Below, one piece after another: positions 20,118 through 20,212 of a DNA stretch of 20,212 bases (its first letter is position 1; every line of letters begins with the position of its first letter). Made by a program: the position numbers and the translations under genes. The notes beneath the pieces were generated by a model that was not told the origin of the DNA, ran no database searches, and worked only from the letters and a program-made list of their open reading frames with translations. Origin of the DNA: Podila epigama (Eukaryota > Mortierellomycota > Mortierellomycetes > Mortierellales > Mortierellaceae); contig JAAAVE010000406.1 in NCBI GenBank assembly GCA_015679605.1, forward strand, positions 1 through 20,212. The letters run 5' to 3'.

Positions 20118-20212
20118 CTCCACTTTCACTTTCACTTTAACTTTCTAATTGAACGCATTGATATTTGATCATCTCGGATGTGCCTTTTTTTCGCTTTCGG
20201 CAACCACACCCC

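Larger units (their letters stand above)
19682..20212. other. 3' flank of the SWIRM gene and right window edge
   Basis: It holds the probable poly(A) signal, three TGTAATGAC-type units (19846-19872), a small inverted repeat (GTACGT at 19941-19946 and ACGTAC at 19952-19957) and the weak minus-strand candidate exon. Nothing else could be supported. Confidence 0.5.

Noticed and set aside
1-20212. tRNA genes, rRNA genes, transposons or terminal repeats
   Set aside because: No cloverleaf with A and B boxes, no rRNA-like conserved blocks, no transposase or reverse transcriptase frames and no paired terminal repeats were seen by eye.

Overview
The window looks like nuclear DNA of an early-diverging fungus, probably Mucoromycota or Mortierellomycota. 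That assignment is an inference from intron-rich genes (GT-AG introns mostly 77-199 nt), fungal gene families, poly-T and pyrimidine-rich leaders, and an MT-A70 protein resembling the MTA1 clade known from ciliates and basal fungi. No bacterial operons, mobile elements, CRISPR arrays, rRNA or tRNA genes were seen.

Left half (1-10577) is compact and well resolved. In order: a CCDC130/Saf4-type spliceosome factor (+, 4 exons); an HDDC2-type HD-domain 5'-deoxynucleotidase with an unusual ~124-residue N-terminal extension (-, 6 exons); AMP deaminase (+, 6 exons), divergent from the deoxynucleotidase across a 167-bp shared promoter; an MT-A70 N6-adenine methyltransferase with an intact DPPW motif (+, 5 exons) only 123 bp downstream of AMP deaminase; and a Golgi GDP-mannose transporter (-, 5 exons). 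Every exon join was checked for reading phase and for family continuity.

Right half (10578-20212) is loose and repeat-rich. A 2.3-kb region without a convincing gene (10578-12862) holds simple repeats and pyrimidine/CA-rich leader-like DNA. It is followed by a Ser/Thr/Pro-rich open frame (12863-13892), a 1.9-kb repeat-rich interval, and a 3.6-kb low-complexity frame that splices into a C-terminal SWIRM domain (stop at 19681). The Ser/Thr/Pro frame may be the first exon of the SWIRM gene, because 13892 to 15782 joins in phase across a 1889-nt intron. It may instead be a separate short gene ending at 14114. The right edge has a weak candidate small gene on the minus strand.

Functional reading: the deoxynucleotidase and AMP deaminase both act on adenine nucleotide pools and share a promoter, and a probable adenine-N6 methyltransferase lies next to them. 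Any functional link among the three is inference. The transporter (protein mannosylation and cell wall), the splicing factor and the SWIRM chromatin protein look like ordinary housekeeping or regulatory genes.
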